From Diphasiastrum complanatum (lineage: Eukaryota > Streptophyta > Lycopodiopsida > Lycopodiales > Lycopodiaceae): a DNA stretch of 64,000 bases. Where the stretch lies: NCBI GenBank assembly GCA_029204225.1, contig CM055099.1, positions 47,800,542-47,864,541 of the forward strand, given 5' to 3'. The position numbers and the translations under genes are program-made. Position 1 is the first letter of the stretch. The number at the start of each line of letters is the position of its first letter. The notes beneath the pieces were generated by a model that worked only from the letters and a program-made list of their open reading frames with translations, had not been told where the DNA came from and made no database searches. Shown here one piece after another: positions 15,201-27,600 of this stretch.

Positions 15201-18200
15201 AAATTCATACTTTTTCACCTTTTTTTAGTCTGCTACTCTACTCATTTGATAGTTCACAAATATCAGTATTAACATGTAGAGTTTTGTCAGAAATATCCCA
15301 TGGAGGCCTCACCAACTGAAGAGATGGAGGACCGCTGGCTCCGCAAAAAGCTTTCAGAGTCTTGTGTAGATGAAAGTGAAGATAATGAGTTGTCACGCTC
15401 GAGGCTTTGTCTGGATTCCTTCACAGAATCTAGTCTCTGTTTTGAAATTATGTACACAGAGCAGAAATCTGGGGCATTTTTGGATACACAATCTGGCAAT
15501 CCTGGTCCCATGAACTTCCTGTCAATATTCAAATAAAAAAATAAGTATGCATCCAATTTGAACATGTATTGGCTTAATTTCATGAGGATTCTTGATCAAT
15601 TATTAGCCTTTCATTGTTCTCAATCTATGTTACCAGGAGCTCTACAATGCTTGGAGAATAAGAATCTAAAAACAGAATAAGAATCGGAAAACAATAATAA
15701 AAAAGGCCATGAATTCAAAAAAAACGAAACTAAATGGAAAATTAAAAATTTAGAGGCATGGGTCTGCTGATGGTGAGTGTTGGTCACAACAACTCTGGTC
15801 TGGCGTAACAAAACAGGCAATTACTTTTCTTTGCAAGATAACTTCATGATTCTTGCAAATTAGACATTTCCTGCACAGGACTGGGTGGTAGAAAGGGGCA
15901 CCATTTCAGGTATTGTTGTTGATGGATGATGACAAAATGGATGTTTTGCCAATCCTGGATGGAAACAGTATGATTAGCCACAACAAGGAGTCTGAGAGAT
16001 TCTTCCGCCAGGGGGGCAGGGGGCTGGGGATTGTGGTCCTCCATGATGCCTTAGTACAAGGGACCAACAAGTGCAAAAGAAAACCACCTCTCATGGGATA
16101 GTGCCCACATGCAAAAGCTTAATGGTGAGGTAGGTGAGTGATCATGATATTGCAAGTATAGCAATTGCAATTTCGTTCTACTCTGCAACATTGGGACAAC
16201 AGATTATGATCTTCTGATGTCAATATTCCACATGGTGGTAGTGACGACGTCTTGACTGACATAGTGAGTGATAGGGCACTTAAAACAAAAATTTACACAC
16301 GTGAAGAGTGACATGCAGATCAACAACTCACAAGTAACAGTTTGGCAACTGGAGGGTTGGTGAGTGTAGGAAAAGCAAGTGAGAGCATATGGCACCTTGA
16401 AAGTAACTCCTTGCTAAGAGCATTGGCGAGTATACATAAACCTCCTTGAGTGCAAATGTGAACGAGTGCATGGGCAAGAGAAGTATCCAAAGTAGGTTTT
16501 GTGGTTTTAAAACTACCAGGTCCTGATAAACATATCTAGTGTTCAACTCACTCAACATAAAGAATCATTATCCATTATCAACGAAGAAGGGTGTTCCATT
16601 CGAAATCATTGAGGAGCTCCAAAAAGCATTTCAAGAACATATTAACCACATTATCAATGCTCCATACTTGCTATTTTTTGATACTACAATGATAGACAAA
16701 CACTAAGTGCAAATTTGACATTCTATTAGTAAAGTATCGTGATTGGTCCATTTTGTTTAGCATTGAGTTTGTTGAGAAGAATAATGAATGCAGAACTTTA
16801 ACAATTGTACTATCATTGAATTTGGCTTGTATCACGTAATGGAAAGTTCAATAATGTTATAAGTGTTTGTTTATCCCTAATTCCAGTTGTTAGCTCACTA
16901 GCATTTGATAGTTGGTAATTTCTAGTCAAATGTTGTCTGAAGTTCCATTGTTGTCATTTGTGAAATTCTGATGGGTTGCTATTTGTCAAACAATATAGGT
17001 CAATTAATTGTATAGACAATTTTAGCCTAAAACTACATGGATTATTGAGAGTTAAACTTGTTCACCATAAAAAGTCATTTTCCATTATCAATGAAGAAGT
17101 GTGTTCCATTTGAAATCATTCAGGGTGTACCAAAAGCATTTCAGAAATGTATTAACCACATTATCACTTGCCATATTTTGACACTACGATCATAGACAAA
17201 AGCTAAGTGCAAATTTGACATTCTATTAAAAATGTATGGTGATTGATCCATTTTGTTTTAAAAAGCATTGCATTTGTTGAGGACAATTATGAATGCAAAT
17301 ATTTAACGATTATATTATCATTGAATTTTGCAGTAATACATGATTTACGTGTTTGTTTATCCCTAATTCTATTCTAGTTGTTACCTTGCCAACATTTGGT
17401 AGTTGGTGATTGTTGATCAAATGTTGTCTCAAGTTCTATTGTCGTCATTTGTGAAATTCCTTAGGGTGGGTCATTATTTGTCATACAATATTTTGCGAAA
17501 AAAAAAGGGCAAAAAATAAAAATAAAAAAATTAAAAAAACCTTCGCACAATGGCATTACGTAGGGGAAGGCCCGAAGCCCTCGGGCCTTCCTTGCTGGTC
17601 GGGGCTTGCCCTCGGGCTCCCGCCCTCGGGCAAGGGCCCTCCAAGCAAGGAAGGCCCTCAGGCAGGGCCTTCCCCCCCACGTAACACTACATATTCTAGA
17701 CTTCAATAACTCGCACTGGGCCAACCGAAATGTCTCTACTTATTACTAGAGCAATACCCAAAGACCAATCCTCACAATAACAAGAATGCTTTTGAGTTCA
17801 GTTTTATCGACCACAATAGACGAATACCTTATGGTTACTCAATCTAATGAACCACAACCCAAAATTGGCTTCTTGAGCTAAAATTTTTGACATACATTTG
17901 TTATCTTCAGCACAAAAATCATCCACTGTTTTCTTTTTCAAGTGAAATTCATCCAAACAAATTGCAGGCTTGCTACGCACAGATTAAGCATTTTCACATA
18001 TCACATATTTCCATTTTGAAACACAAGCAATTTTTGGTCGTTCACTTTATTATTCAAGGAGGCTTCAACCACACCTCAAGGATTTTCCGTCTTATCCAAC
18101 CCAAAACACTTGGAATATCAAAAACTTTCACACACGTTATGGACTCATCTTCTCATGGACATACAAAGTCAACTATGTCAATGGTCTTGGTTTCATCCAA

Positions 18201-21200
18201 CACGTTAGTATCCTAAACACTCTTACAAGCAGTCACATGCTCATCATCAACCTTACTTTCAAACTCCACATGCGCTTTAAACACCTCAGTAGTTCACTTT
18301 ATAATCATCAAATTCAACTCTTTGTCTTCTTTACACACTTCAGACACTTCTGGTAAAAAATACTTATAAACTCAACTAGACCTGTTTATTCCTTAAGAGC
18401 AGCCTACTGGTCAATGTCTTTCAGGTAATCAAGCATATTCTTTTCTTCGAAGTTATCTTTCAATCATGGTTGTCTTCTCAACCTCTCTTTTGTTTCTTGA
18501 ACAATTCAATAATTAAATGGATCCAATCTTTCAAAGATACAAACTTCAAGCCTTTTGTGGAAGCTTTTCTCACGAGGTTCTCTATAACATACCATTCACA
18601 CAGCTTCAAATTCTTGCAGTTTAGGTACCCATAAATATCTTCCATATTACAGTTCTCCATATTGTTTTGATGAGGTATTTTTTGCCAGCTCAGTTGCTTG
18701 GTTGCTGATTTCCATGTAGCATGTAGCAAACCTGTAACCTATTGTATGCCTTTTAAGGACTACCGTTGCTTCTAGGCACCTGCTAGATCTTCAATTTTGC
18801 CTACAAAACCTCACTTTCAGTATCTCTCCATGACACATGTATTGAACATGAATTAGGGTGCTCCACAAAAATTTCTCCATGCATTGTAAGGGTTCTGCAC
18901 CAACAAGCATTTTCTAAAAACTATTAACTTCTTAATGGTTTGATTGTTGCAGTTTCGAGTTTGTGACATGGGTAGCCTTGCTTATGCCACAAAGCATCAG
19001 CTACTATGAGTTGAGATGCAAGTTTGAGACCACATCTCTAACTTGTGTTGTAAAACCTACGATTTGTGTTCTAACTCAAAAGTATTCTAGGGCACTGCCT
19101 TCTTAAGAACAATTTAATTTATAAGTAACCTTGTGTGTCAACCTAAATTTAGATACGAACCACATCTACACATATTAAGTTTACTGCATGAAAATATACC
19201 ATAACAAATCGTACCAAGAGTAGATTGTAACACAATATAAGTTTCAAATATCGTTCGATAATTGTAATGGTAGTTCTTGTATGGCATCTAGAGACATTCT
19301 AAACTATCAAGTTTTGGCAAGCTTTTCACCAATGAAGAAAACACATCAAGCATCGAAAATACATCAAATATATTGTTTGCAAAGTTCCCCACGGCACAGG
19401 TGCCGTGGGGCTTGGGTGCCGTAGCAGGTGCCGTACCACGGCACAAGTGCCGTGGTACAGCACCTGTTTTTTTTTTTTTTGGTTTTTCACTAAAAAAATG
19501 ACTAAAAAAAAATTTATAAAAAAAAAAAAACAGGTGCCGTGGGTGCCGTGGCACCTGTACGGCACCCGTGCCGTACCACCTGGAACTTTGATTGTTTGTT
19601 AAAGAAAAAAGGTGGATTTGACACTTTCTCAAAATGGACATAGTCCTCAATCAATAAAAGAAAAAAAAGCAGAACAAAAACATTTGCCATCATTTACAAA
19701 CAAATTTCTCATGTAAGTGCTCTGACAGGTTCTCACTTAGTAAAGAGGTTGCGAGAAGGGGCCCCTAGGATGAGCTTTGTGATTCCACGCTTAAAGATTT
19801 CTTGCACTAGAGCTTTTTGCAAGGAATCAGCTTCCAACACCACAATCTCCGTGCTGACCTGGTAGACACATTCAAAGATACAATATAATATAACCACTAC
19901 TAGCTAGTATATGAACTATAAAATGTCCTTGTACTTGCTAACATGTATGTAAACAACTATGATGGTACCTTGCGACCTTCACAAATTCTTGAATAAGTTT
20001 TTAGCAGCCGATCTGTTTTGAGTTCAATTTCTCGAACATATGCTGCCACTACCTCTGGAACCACTTGAGATACAGGCATCTTTCCCACTGCCAAAAACAG
20101 AAGTCAATGATAAGAACTCATTGACGAACACGAAAGAGTACTCATACAATGGCCATATTCTTCTAAATAATCTTGCAAAGAAAAAGAAATTCCTTTTTAA
20201 CAAAAATGTAGACCAGCTTATATCTCTTTGGCATGTAAAATAGTACTAAACACTTTGAATAAAATTCTGACGCTTAGAATAGTCACTTAAGGTGAGATAC
20301 TTGATGCATACATAGTTCACAGATGGGCTTTTCTGCATTCAGTTGAGTCACAATTGATTCTAACCATTTCAAGGCTAAAGTAAACAGAGATCTAATTAAA
20401 TGTCTCAAACTGCAGCACCCAAATTTTCAAAGGAAATTCAATCCAAAGCACCTTGTCATCCATATTCTCCCTTGTTGTAATTCTTGGCTAAGAAGTACTG
20501 ATCAAAACAATGGGTACAGGGAGGAAAAGGGAGAGAGCAACCTACTTTTGATGCCTCTTTGCAGCAGCCATGTCATCAACATGGCACTGGAACTGCATTC
20601 ATCGGTTCCAATAAAGGATGACCAGATTAATGCTCCTTTTGCAATATCACACCTCTTGAGCCTAGCGACCACTTTGGTTTCACATGAGAGGTTCTTATAG
20701 ATTCACTTCCATTCTAAGGTACATGTGCAGCTTGATTTCTGTCCCTTGCAAGACTATGTTACAATCAGATGTACATGCTTGCACCCACGTTTTCATAGGT
20801 CATGTCCTCAGTTCAATGGTGCAATTTGACCATCTTAGTCTCTGCTAGCTTTGTGCCACATGAATGAGGTTGCAGTTTTGAACCATGCCGCTTATCAGGG
20901 CAAATATGGTTAAATAATTTTTCTGGTTTAGTGTTGTTGATCTCCTTTGACATTTACCCTTTAGATGGTCCAATCTCAGACTCTCAACGTTCACTTCCTA
21001 TATCTCTATTCCATCTCCTGTTGAAGAATCTTTTCACAGGTTGCCACTGTAAAAACCTAATTGTTTGGTAAACCAATACATTTGACCTTTTCGAAGATAA
21101 TGCAGTCAAATTCTGCTTCTTGCTATTCCATGAGATAGGAACATTGTTCAATACCAAGCCTATTTTAATGTCGACTTTCATTTATCAACATGTCTAGCCA

Positions 21201-22362
21201 AATCTGCATTTGTAAAACCTTGAATAAGATAAGTTCAATATTCAAATTACACCCCCACCCCCAACTACCACCACCAATAGATGCAATAATGTTTAGTTGA
21301 CTAAAAGGTTCTCAAATGTCTGATAGCATGAAAATTCTTTCTCATTTAGATTTCAAATTTGCAGTATTTTCGATTTTAACATTGCCAGGATGAAACTTTT
21401 GTAAGTTGGGAGAGTTGCGGAAAGATAATTAAAGTGGATGCCATCTACATAGAGCACTTGGAATTTAACAGCAGTTGTAGAATCACGACTACTAAAAACA
21501 TTTCCCCCAGTATTTCAAATGGTTCTAAGATTCAATCACCCGAAAATGGGGCATCCAACTGTAATGATCCTAAATTTCCAGTCTGAAAGACTGAAGATCC
21601 GATTTTAAATTGAAAACCATGGCATTTCTTCCCTGTAAAGGTCATAAGTAATGGAGATGGTTTTAAGTTATCAGCAAGTGTCTATTCTATATACAGAAAC
21701 TTAATTACAAGGAGTAGTTTGAAGAATGAATCAAGTCCATATATTAGTTTTAATCATCATCGCAGTTACATGTCCACATTCGCTTTTGCATACGTCCAGC
21801 GGCACGTATTCGTGGGGTCGTGAACTGCGAGAGAGATGCCTGCGTGCATTCTCGTAGTGACCAGTAATGACTCGTAAGCAGATCGCTTACGGTTCCTTGC
21901 GTGCATTTTTGTGATGACCCATAAGCAGATTGCTTACAGTTCGTTGAGGTCATCTATTGGACAGGTTTCCGACATTCACCTGCTCCAACAATCTAGACTT
22001 ATGCAGTTCAAAAGATGTTGCAAACAAGCAGATAAAGAGTGCAGTACCCAAAATAAAACGTTCTCAGGAAGCAGCAAGTAAATGCTAGAAAGCAACTGTA
22101 AGAGAGGAGACGTACTCGGAGTGGGGATATGGGTAACTGGAGGGCGCACATGAATGAGTGTGAGAACATCTGATGATGAAACCAAATGAAGGAGGGTCCA
22201 TTTCACTGCACTTCGGCTGTTTTCTTTGCTGTTAACTGCTACCGCTACGTTGTTCACCGCCATACTTGGATTTACAGATCTAGAATATGGTATACACTCT
22301 CTGCTATGTTTGCTCCCACTGGAAGTGCCCGCTTCCTGAGTTTGTATGTCTTCTTTTATCAT
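12233..22362 (-). CDS. USP-kinase-U-box protein, copy 1 (PUB family, RLCK-IX-type kinase with U-box E3 domain)
   Basis: Eight coding exons on the minus strand: 22362-22116, 20087-19969, 19858-19737, 15518-15313, 15108-14729, 14001-13573, 13315-12548 and 12436-12233, all joined by GT-AG introns and staying in frame for 824 residues. Domains in order: a USP-like N-terminal domain (about 38-165), a Ser-rich linker (to 358), an Ala/Glu/Lys-rich coiled coil (359-440), and a protein kinase with glycine loop GEGGYGVVYKG (466-476), Lys485, HRD Asp580 and DVG (598). DVG in place of DFG is usual in this plant family. A C-terminal U-box follows (ICPI...MEDPVIAADGYTYE, about 751-815). From the family, the kinase should bind client receptors or substrates and the U-box should recruit E2-ubiquitin. 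The start is the ATG at 22,362, with an in-frame TGA just upstream. Intron 3 is 4.2 kb and has gained several insertions that copy 2 lacks. Confidence 0.87.
15530..16545. other. Extra intron 3 DNA in copy 1, absent next to the matching acceptor of copy 2
   Basis: In copy 2 the intronic repeat runs almost directly into the acceptor of exon 4 (43,560 to 43,575). In copy 1 about 1 kb separates the matching repeat end (about 16,545) from the acceptor at 15,519. The extra DNA has no recognisable coding motif. Either copy 1 gained it or copy 2 lost it and re-formed an acceptor. Confidence 0.6.
16545..17480 (-). repeat. Intronic tandem duplication in copy 1, about 490-bp units
   Basis: Two diverged direct copies lie at about 16,545-17,000 and 17,040-17,480. 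Shared landmarks include CATTATCAA(C/T)GAAGAAG, TATTAACCACATTATCA and GCAAATTTGACATTCTATTA. The same pair exists in the matching intron of copy 2. Confidence 0.8.
17490..19030 (-). other. 1.5-kb insertion in intron 3 of copy 1 with decayed coding-like sequence
   Basis: Homology with copy 2 stops near 17,490 and resumes near 19,035, while copy 2 is continuous over the join (about 42,550). On the minus strand, about 18,360-18,060 reads as a Glu/Lys/Asp-rich polypeptide broken by stops (segments such as LPEVSEVCKEDKELNLMIIK and VFDIPSVLGWIRRKILEVWL). This looks like once-coding mobile DNA. I do not recognise the family. Confidence 0.6.
17556..17684. repeat. GC-rich foldback sequence inside the intron 3 insertion
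   Basis: A strongly GC-rich patch lies in AT-rich surroundings. TTACGTAGGGGAAGGCC at its left end is nearly the reverse complement of GGCCTTCCCCCCCACGTAA at its right end. Inner arms GGGCCTTCCTTGC and GCAAGGAAGGCCC also pair, so the whole patch can fold on itself. It is flanked on the left by poly-A-rich DNA. Confidence 0.7.
19380..19590. mobile_element. hAT-like foldback MITE with 8-bp target duplication
   Basis: A 211 bp non-coding element. Its ends are perfect 9 bp inverted repeats (CAAAGTTCC at 19,380-19,388, GGAACTTTG at 19,582-19,590). It is flanked on both sides by the 8 bp direct repeat ATTGTTTG (19,372-19,379 and 19,591-19,598). The arms are built from repeats of a GGTGCCGTGG-type motif and can fold extensively, with a T-rich and A-rich centre. 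Kinase copy 2 has a single, uninterrupted target (CAAACAAT on its plus strand, 42,180-42,187), so the empty site is preserved. An 8 bp duplication is characteristic of the hAT superfamily. Confidence 0.85.
21074..21235 (-). pseudogene. Copia RNase H fragment captured in intron 1 of kinase copy 1
   Basis: On the minus strand this reads as part of a copia RNase H: QGFTNADLARHVDK, stop, then after a frame change VPISWNSKKQNLTALSS. Its bases resemble 49,480-49,640 closely, including CTTATTCAAGGTTTTACA. Copy 2's intron 1 lacks it: sequence on both sides of the fragment is continuous at about 40,575-40,640. No LTR or polypurine tract accompanies it. Confidence 0.8.
21838..21944. repeat. Short diverged tandem repeat in intron 1 of copy 1
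   Basis: Two adjacent segments of about 50-60 bp share TGCGTGCATT, a central TGACC, and (G/A)TAAGCAGAT(C/T)GCTTAC. Within each, GTAAGCAGATCGCTTAC-like sequence is itself palindromic. I could not find it in intron 1 of copy 2. Confidence 0.6.
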
Positions 22363-24265
22363 ATAAGCTGCTTGTCACTCACTCAGGACTGCAGAAGCGG
22401 AAATAATACAGACTGCAACAGAATGGTTTCAAACTAAGATGTATTGCACGAACCGTTTTTGCAGAATAAGTGCTTAGAACTCAGATTAACCTGATAGCCT
22501 AAAAGCTGTGCAAAGCTCCATCAAGATTCCAAGACCACGCTGCAAAAGCTGGAAACAGTAGTCATCTTTTGCGATACTTTTCAGCACCAAGAAGGATAGG
22601 AACACAGCGTATCTAACAGAAACTTAAGAAAGAGTAACAGCGATCAAAATTAATGGCAAAGACTGAGCCCGCTTCGCATATATTTACCCACTACGCATGA
22701 CTTTCAATAATCGTCTTCCTCTTGTACTTTTTTCTGCATCCTCAAGACCGAAAATTTCCAATTCCATGTGCTTCTTCTTGAGATTTCCAAGTTTTTGGTT
22801 TCTGTTGATTTGAATCAAACCGCTATAGCTTGAGAACAAAGACAATCAAAGTATCAAACGATAAGTTGCGACTTGCTTTGGTCTAGAAAACCTTGTAGCA
22901 CGTTTAGGCAACCATCCTGCAACCCACTACGCCATAGCTGACCAGTGGGTTGTAGGCGGCTAGGCAAGAACGAGATCACCAGAAAGAGCTCGTGAGACGC
23001 CACAATCGCTACTTTTGAACTACGTGCCAACTTCCAAAGGAGTCTCTGTTGCTGATGCTGACACTCTCATTAAAAAGTATTTGATGTGTGAGTACAAATA
23101 GCTACAAAAACTGTTCTTTATTGGGTTGGCAGTGTCCTTGAGCTATACCCAGTAGCTACAGCTTGTTGTATTGGCTGTAGTTCCATATACCGTGCAGACT
23201 TTTGTAGACCCATTCAATGACTCAACCCAATGGGGTCTGGACTTGCCTGGAAGTTGATGGCATCTATACAACTAAATCACGATTCACGTGGTATTTTTTG
23301 TCAATCCAGACAGGATTTTGAATATTCAAGTTTTCAATTTTCAACTCTAACCTTTTGAACTTTATATTGTGCTTGGGGATATTCTTTGATGCTTTTGTTA
23401 TCCAACTTAGGTGATGCAAGGAGTGTTTAGGAAACCTCCTCCACGTTTCCTTCAATTTCATGCATTTATTAGCTATTGCCAAGTTTTTGAAAAATTTTGC
23501 CTTCTAGATCATCCATCTCATATTTTTTTGCACCAAAATATCAAATATATAATAAAAAAAAATTCTATTAACTCAATAAACTTATGTAACCCAACTTTCA
23601 TAAGGATCTACTTACTTTACTACACACAAATTTTCTTAATATGACCTAAAATTTCTTGCATTTAACAAAAGTTGTCGGTTTTTTGATAGTTTTCAAAGAA
23701 AGATGCCAATTCCATTCTTATACTCTTTCGGCTTTCCCAAACGCTAATGCAAGCCTCACCTTTTATGCTTCAGGGATTTTTTGATTGATATTTTTCAACT
23801 TAGGGTGGTTTCCCACTCATTTCTTGGAAAATGCACAATCACTTGAATTGTATCTCATTTCCAAAGAGTCGTGACATCTCAAGCAATTGTGAGATCATTC
23901 TTTCGTATTGAGTTTCCTCTTGCCTCCCTTATGTTAGCATGAGATTCTCTTTGCATGTTGGCATGAAATTCTCTTTGCATTTCATCTCTCCTACATTATA
24001 TTTGTTAATTTTGATGTTGATTTTGATCGTGAGTCACCACAACTTGATGTTAGGTTCAAGAAACAAGCTTAAGTTGTCCTTATGTAACAAAGGGTCTCTT
24101 CCACCTCATGTCCCATAGGCAACTCAAATTGAATCTAAGAGGGCAGAAGGCTGTTATATGAACTAGGGACCCATGGCATCCCTCCATACTCAATGAGGAA
24201 CTTGTAGGGCTCTTGAATCTCAAACCACATTAGTTAATGCACCTCACTTAGCTAGGTTATGAAAA
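22363..24265 (-). promoter_or_regulatory. Upstream region of kinase copy 1, conserved with copy 2
   Basis: About 1.9 kb upstream of the copy 1 start aligns with 37,470-39,460. The transcript start was not located. Nearest the gene, the 22,430-22,560 block is highly similar to 39,240-39,440 but its frames are not shared, so it is probably 5' UTR or 5' intron. The copy 1 side lacks the CT microsatellites and the GC-rich insertion seen on the copy 2 side. Confidence 0.55.
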
Positions 24266-24388
24266 GAACAACATATTTCTACTTCTTGTGAATCTTGTGG
24301 TGCACCATAAACCACATTATTGTTTTCCTCCTCAAGATTCTTGCAAAAAGTTCATGTGATAATATCCCATGACACATACTTTCATAGT

Positions 24389-24616
24389 CCCGATAGTGTC
24401 GCTTTTTTTCCGAAAAAGGCAAAGAAGTCGACAAATGCAAAGTTGCCCCAATAAATGTTTAAGGGGCAAAACTAAGATTGCGATAAATGTGAAGAATGCG
24501 ATATATGCGAGGATTGTGTTTTAATGCCTTAGGTCTGAAATATTAAGTCGACTTTCGGCTGTTTTCAGGATGCTCATTACTAACGATTGTTAAGGTTGAG
24601 CATAAAAAATCTAACA
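24389..24616 (-). repeat. Truncated 3' LTR of the copia element
   Basis: About 228 bp matching the end of the LTR at 29,860-30,984, including CGATATATGCGA and TAACGATTGTTAAGGTTGAG. The rest of this LTR is missing. The break falls about 120 bp from the last visible inverted-arm homology. Confidence 0.85.
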
Positions 24617-24623
24617 CTTCCCC

Positions 24624-27600
24624 TTAATGAGGATCCTGAAAAACTTTGATCTTCAGATTTAACATATAGTTAAATCTAAGATGTTGCTCTTTTGATAGAG
24701 CCTTTGTGAAGTAATCTGTTGCCATGTAGTTTGTTTTGCAAAAAACCAATGCTACTTCCTTGCTATGCACTTTCTCTCTAAGGTAATGATACCTGATTTC
24801 AATATGTTTGCTTCGAGAGTGAAACCTCAGATTGAGAGATAGCGCTATTCTGCTTTGATTGTCACAATAGATTGTTGTAGGAAGTGTTTGTGTAAGGTTG
24901 AGGTCTGCAAGCAGTTGCCTTAGCCAGATCGTCTCTTTGGTTGCATTTGTGGTAGCTATGTATTCGGATTCCGTTGATGATAATGCAACTGAGGTTTTGC
25001 TTTTGGCTGTTCCATGAGATTGGGCCTTGGTTGTATAAAAAATACAAATCCAAAAATTGATTTTCTGGTATCGACATCTCCTGTCCAATTCGCATTTGTG
25101 TAGGCTTCAAAGATGTTGGCAGTTTGGCGGCCTCCATAGCAGATGCTGAGAGTTTTCGTTGCTTGGATGTATTTCATGACCTTTGTTAGCACTTTTCAAT
25201 GAGTTAAGTCTGGATTTGATAGGAACTGGCTAATTGTGCTGATCGGATATGCAAGGTTTGGTCGCGTGCAGATCATTGCGTACATCAGTGAGCCGATGAT
25301 GGATTGAAACGGGTAGCATTTTATTTCTTCCTTTTCTGCCTCAATTTGAGGAGACTGTTCATTTGATAATTTTAGTCCAGGGTCAAGTGAAAAGTGACTT
25401 GGTTTGCAGTTGGCCATACCATACCCTTTCCAGCACGTTGTTGAGATATCGTTGCTGACTGATGAAAATCAGTCAGGTGGGTCGATCTGGATCTGCATCC
25501 TGAGACAATAGTGGGCTAAACCCATGTCAGTCATCTTGTATTCTTGGGCCAGCATGCATTTCATATCCTTCATCATATTCAGATTGTTACTAAATAAGAG
25601 TGTATCATCTACATAGAGAGTGATGATGATGAAGTGTTGTGAAACAGACTTGAAATAGACATTCGAGTCTGCTGAGTTTGGAATAAAACCATTCTCTATC
25701 AAAAATGTGTTGATTTTCTGGAACCGGGCTTTGGGTGACTGTTTCAGCTCGTAGAGAGCCTTGTGGATTTTGCATACAAGGTGCTTTTGATTGCTCTTGA
25801 GTTCGTATCCCTCTAGCTACAACATATAGATTTTCTCTTCGATGGTTCCGTTGAGGACAGTTGTCTGGACATCCATCTGGTGGACTTCAAGGTCTGCTGC
25901 AGCTGCAAAGGAGAGGAGTAGCTATATCAAAGCATGTTTGACAATAGGACTAAAGGTTTCAGAATAATTCAGATCTGGAATTTGAGAAAAGCCTTGGCGA
26001 CTAGCCTGGCCTTGTAACGATTTAGCCTCCCTTCAGCGTCGTACTTCGCCTTGAATATCCATTTGCATGGAATTGGGTTTCGGTCATTTGGCAGCTCAAT
26101 GATTGTCCATGTTTGATTCCATATCAGAAAATCAAATTCGATGTCCATCGTTGCTTTCCACTGGTCAGCATCAGAGTAGACATTGCCTCAGAAACGGTGG
26201 TTGATTCTTGCACAAAGTAGCAGGCCGGATCATCCATAAATCTGGATGGAGGTTGTCTGGACCTATTCAATCTTCTGGTTTGAACTTCGGTCCTCTGATG
26301 TGTGTTGACTCGTTGAGGTTCTGACTCATTGTCTGAGCTTTTCTGTTGAATCCCTAGATCGGAATTTAGCTGCTCGATCCATGGGTCCGATTTGTCAGCA
26401 GCCTTCCCTTTGTGGTCGATGAACTAGTCTTCCACAAAAATGACATCTCTACTGGTGAATGCCTTCTCAGTATCCAAATCATTAGAGTTTGTATGCGTTG
26501 TGATCTGGAAAATAGCCGATGACAATCGTTTTTCTGTTTTTGTCATCCAGCTTTCTTCTTAGATCTTCAGGTATCTGAGCAAAAGCGATGCATCCAAACA
26601 CTCGAATATCTCTGAGCGATAGTTTTGATCTTGTCCACACCTCATAAGGTGTCTTGACATTTAGGGCTTTGGTGATGGATCGATTCTGCAAATAGGCAGC
26701 TGTAGTAACAGTTTCTGCCCAGAATTTCTTTGGAAGAGAGTCATGGGCCATCATGCTCTTGGCACTTTCACTGAGTGTCTGATTCTTTCGTTCAACTACA
26801 CCAGTGGACTGAGGTGAGTAGCTGGTTGTATATTGTTGATGTATCTTGTTGGCCTTGTACAACTCCTTGAATTCTGTGGAGATATACTCTCCCCCTCCAT
26901 CTGTGCGTAAAGTCTTGATCTTCCTTTGGGTTTGGTTTTTTGCAGATGCCTTGAACTGCTTGAAGAACTTAAATGCTTCGGATTTGTTCTTCATGAAGTA
27001 AGTAGCAGTCCTTCGAGAGAAATCATCGATGAAGGTTAGGAAATAGAGAGCTCCCCTTGTGGAAGCAGTCTGCATCAGGCCACAAATGTCGCTATGTACA
27101 AGGTCAAGCAAGCCCTTGGAAGTATGAACTGAGTCTGAAGTGAAAGGGCTTCTAGCATGCTTGCTGATAATACAGCTTTCGCATGGAGAAGTTGGCTTGT
27201 TGACAGATGGCAGATCTTGTACTAGACTCTGAGCAGACATTTGTTGAATACTATTGAGATTAAGATGGCCAAGTCTGAAATGCCACAGCATATCAGTTGA
27301 TTCAGAATTGGCTGTGTGAAGAGCTTGACTGTTAGAAGAGTAGTAGTGGCTGAGTTTGTAAAGATAGCCGCTTCTTATTCTGTAGGCTAGAACCTTCCAG
27401 GATTTGTCAAGAATTGTGCATTCTTTTGTATCGAATTCTACCCTCCGACCTAAATCGGTGATTTTGCTAACTGAGAGCAGAATCTTGGTCAAATTTGGAA
27501 TGTAGAGAATGTTGGACAACAACTTAACTTCACCTTTCTGGAATTCAACTCTGAATGTTCCTTCATCTTCGATTGGTGATGAGTTGTCTCCAAGTTGCAC

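Larger units (their letters stand above)
11910..24265 (-). repeat. Arm A of a large inverted duplication (kinase copy 1)
   Basis: Read on the minus strand, this 12.4 kb arm aligns by eye with the plus strand of 37,470-47,270. The match covers 3' flank (for example 11,915-12,200 against 46,980-47,265), all eight coding exons, introns, and about 1.9 kb upstream of the start. The arms differ by several insertions, most of them in arm A. The homology ends where copia DNA begins beyond 24.3 kb on this side. Confidence 0.9.
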
